Assembly (NCBI GenBank): GCA_037318855.1
Contig: CP134874.1
Coordinates: forward strand, 120,598-184,597
Length of the DNA stretch: 64,000 nucleotides
Reading direction: 5' to 3'
From: Candidatus Sedimenticola sp. (ex Thyasira tokunagai)
Lineage (GTDB): Bacteria; Pseudomonadota; Gammaproteobacteria; Chromatiales; Chromatiaceae
Position numbers and translations under genes: made by a program. Within the stretch, counting starts at the first letter, position 1, and every line of letters starts with the position of its first letter. This document shows positions 63,868-64,000 of this stretch, in pieces. The notes under the pieces are model-generated. The model made no database searches. It saw only the letters and a list, made by a program, of their open reading frames with translations, and had not been told where the DNA came from.

Positions 63868-64000
63868 CTAGGTCAAATCAAGGTGCAAAGCGTGTTGCTC
63901 GGTATGCAGTTTTTTGATTAATTCAGGTAATCGTTTGTCATTCAATAGATCCGGCCTCTCAGTACTCATCGCACGCAAGTGAAGCTCTAAATCCGTTGCG
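63868..64000 (-). CDS. Unknown protein, C-terminal fragment at window edge
   Basis: The minus strand reads 43 codons without a stop from the edge to TAG at 63868: ATDLELHLRAMSTERPDLLN then DKRLPELIKKLHTEQHALHL and DLT. The amphipathic, charged pattern looks like real coding sequence, but no family is recognised. The start and most of the gene lie outside the window. Confidence 0.45.
   Translation of the reverse strand, partial: ATDLELHLRAMSTERPDLLNDKRLPELIKKLHTEQHALHLDLT

Noticed and set aside
63739..63921. 60-codon plus-strand frame after gyrB
   Set aside because: It has no family features and partly overlaps the more convincing minus-strand fragment.

Overview
The window is a chromosomal segment of a gammaproteobacterium around the replication origin. 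Support comes from rpmH-rnpA-yidC-mnmE on one strand and dnaA-dnaN-recF-gyrB on the other, plus mnmG-rsmG, parA-parB and a nine-gene atp operon. An NADP-type malic enzyme, a TAXI-TRAP transporter under DctB/DctD-type control, a Sco protein and a PEP-CTERM protein suggest a free-living or facultatively symbiotic aerobic marine-type gammaproteobacterium. Assignment below class is inference.

Layout. 1-9.1 kb: envelope LysM/FecR protein with its response regulator, uvrD, an acyl-CoA synthetase, a Sco protein, an OmpA-like lipoprotein and a Crp/Fnr regulator. 9.1-15.5 kb: glmU-glmS, an FKBP-type isomerase and a malic enzyme. 16-24.5 kb: a TAXI-TRAP system (dctB, dctD, sigma-54 promoter, binding protein, fused permease) broken by an IS4-family element. 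24.6-34.4 kb: PEP-CTERM protein, atpIBEFHAGDC, parB, parA. 34.5-40.9 kb: an accessory stretch rich in repeats and IS, lying between parA and rsmG, which are usually adjacent. 41-54.4 kb: rsmG, mnmG, then a plus-strand block (MoxR ATPase, DUF58, transglutaminase, PqiA-like), a very large minus-strand protein resembling PPi-type PEP carboxykinase, and mnmE. 54.4-63.4 kb: yidC, rnpA, rpmH, origin, dnaA, dnaN, recF (carrying two perfect parS sites) and gyrB.

The most unusual content is a family of about 286-301 bp structured repeats. All three copies interrupt a conserved gene (zinc-ribbon protein, cyclic-nucleotide-binding protein, transglutaminase), and exact removal of each restores one continuous reading frame. 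The copies have diverged in sequence but keep the same hairpins through compensatory changes. Two G.U wobbles point to one strand as the functional RNA strand. The window also holds two copies of a 270-bp two-hairpin MITE, a second MITE family, two degenerate IS elements, a RAYT remnant that now forms the start of dctB, and several dispersed short repeats.

Limits: positions and alignments were made by eye, and no database search was run. Several frameshifts in the IS transposases lie in homopolymers, so some may be sequencing errors.
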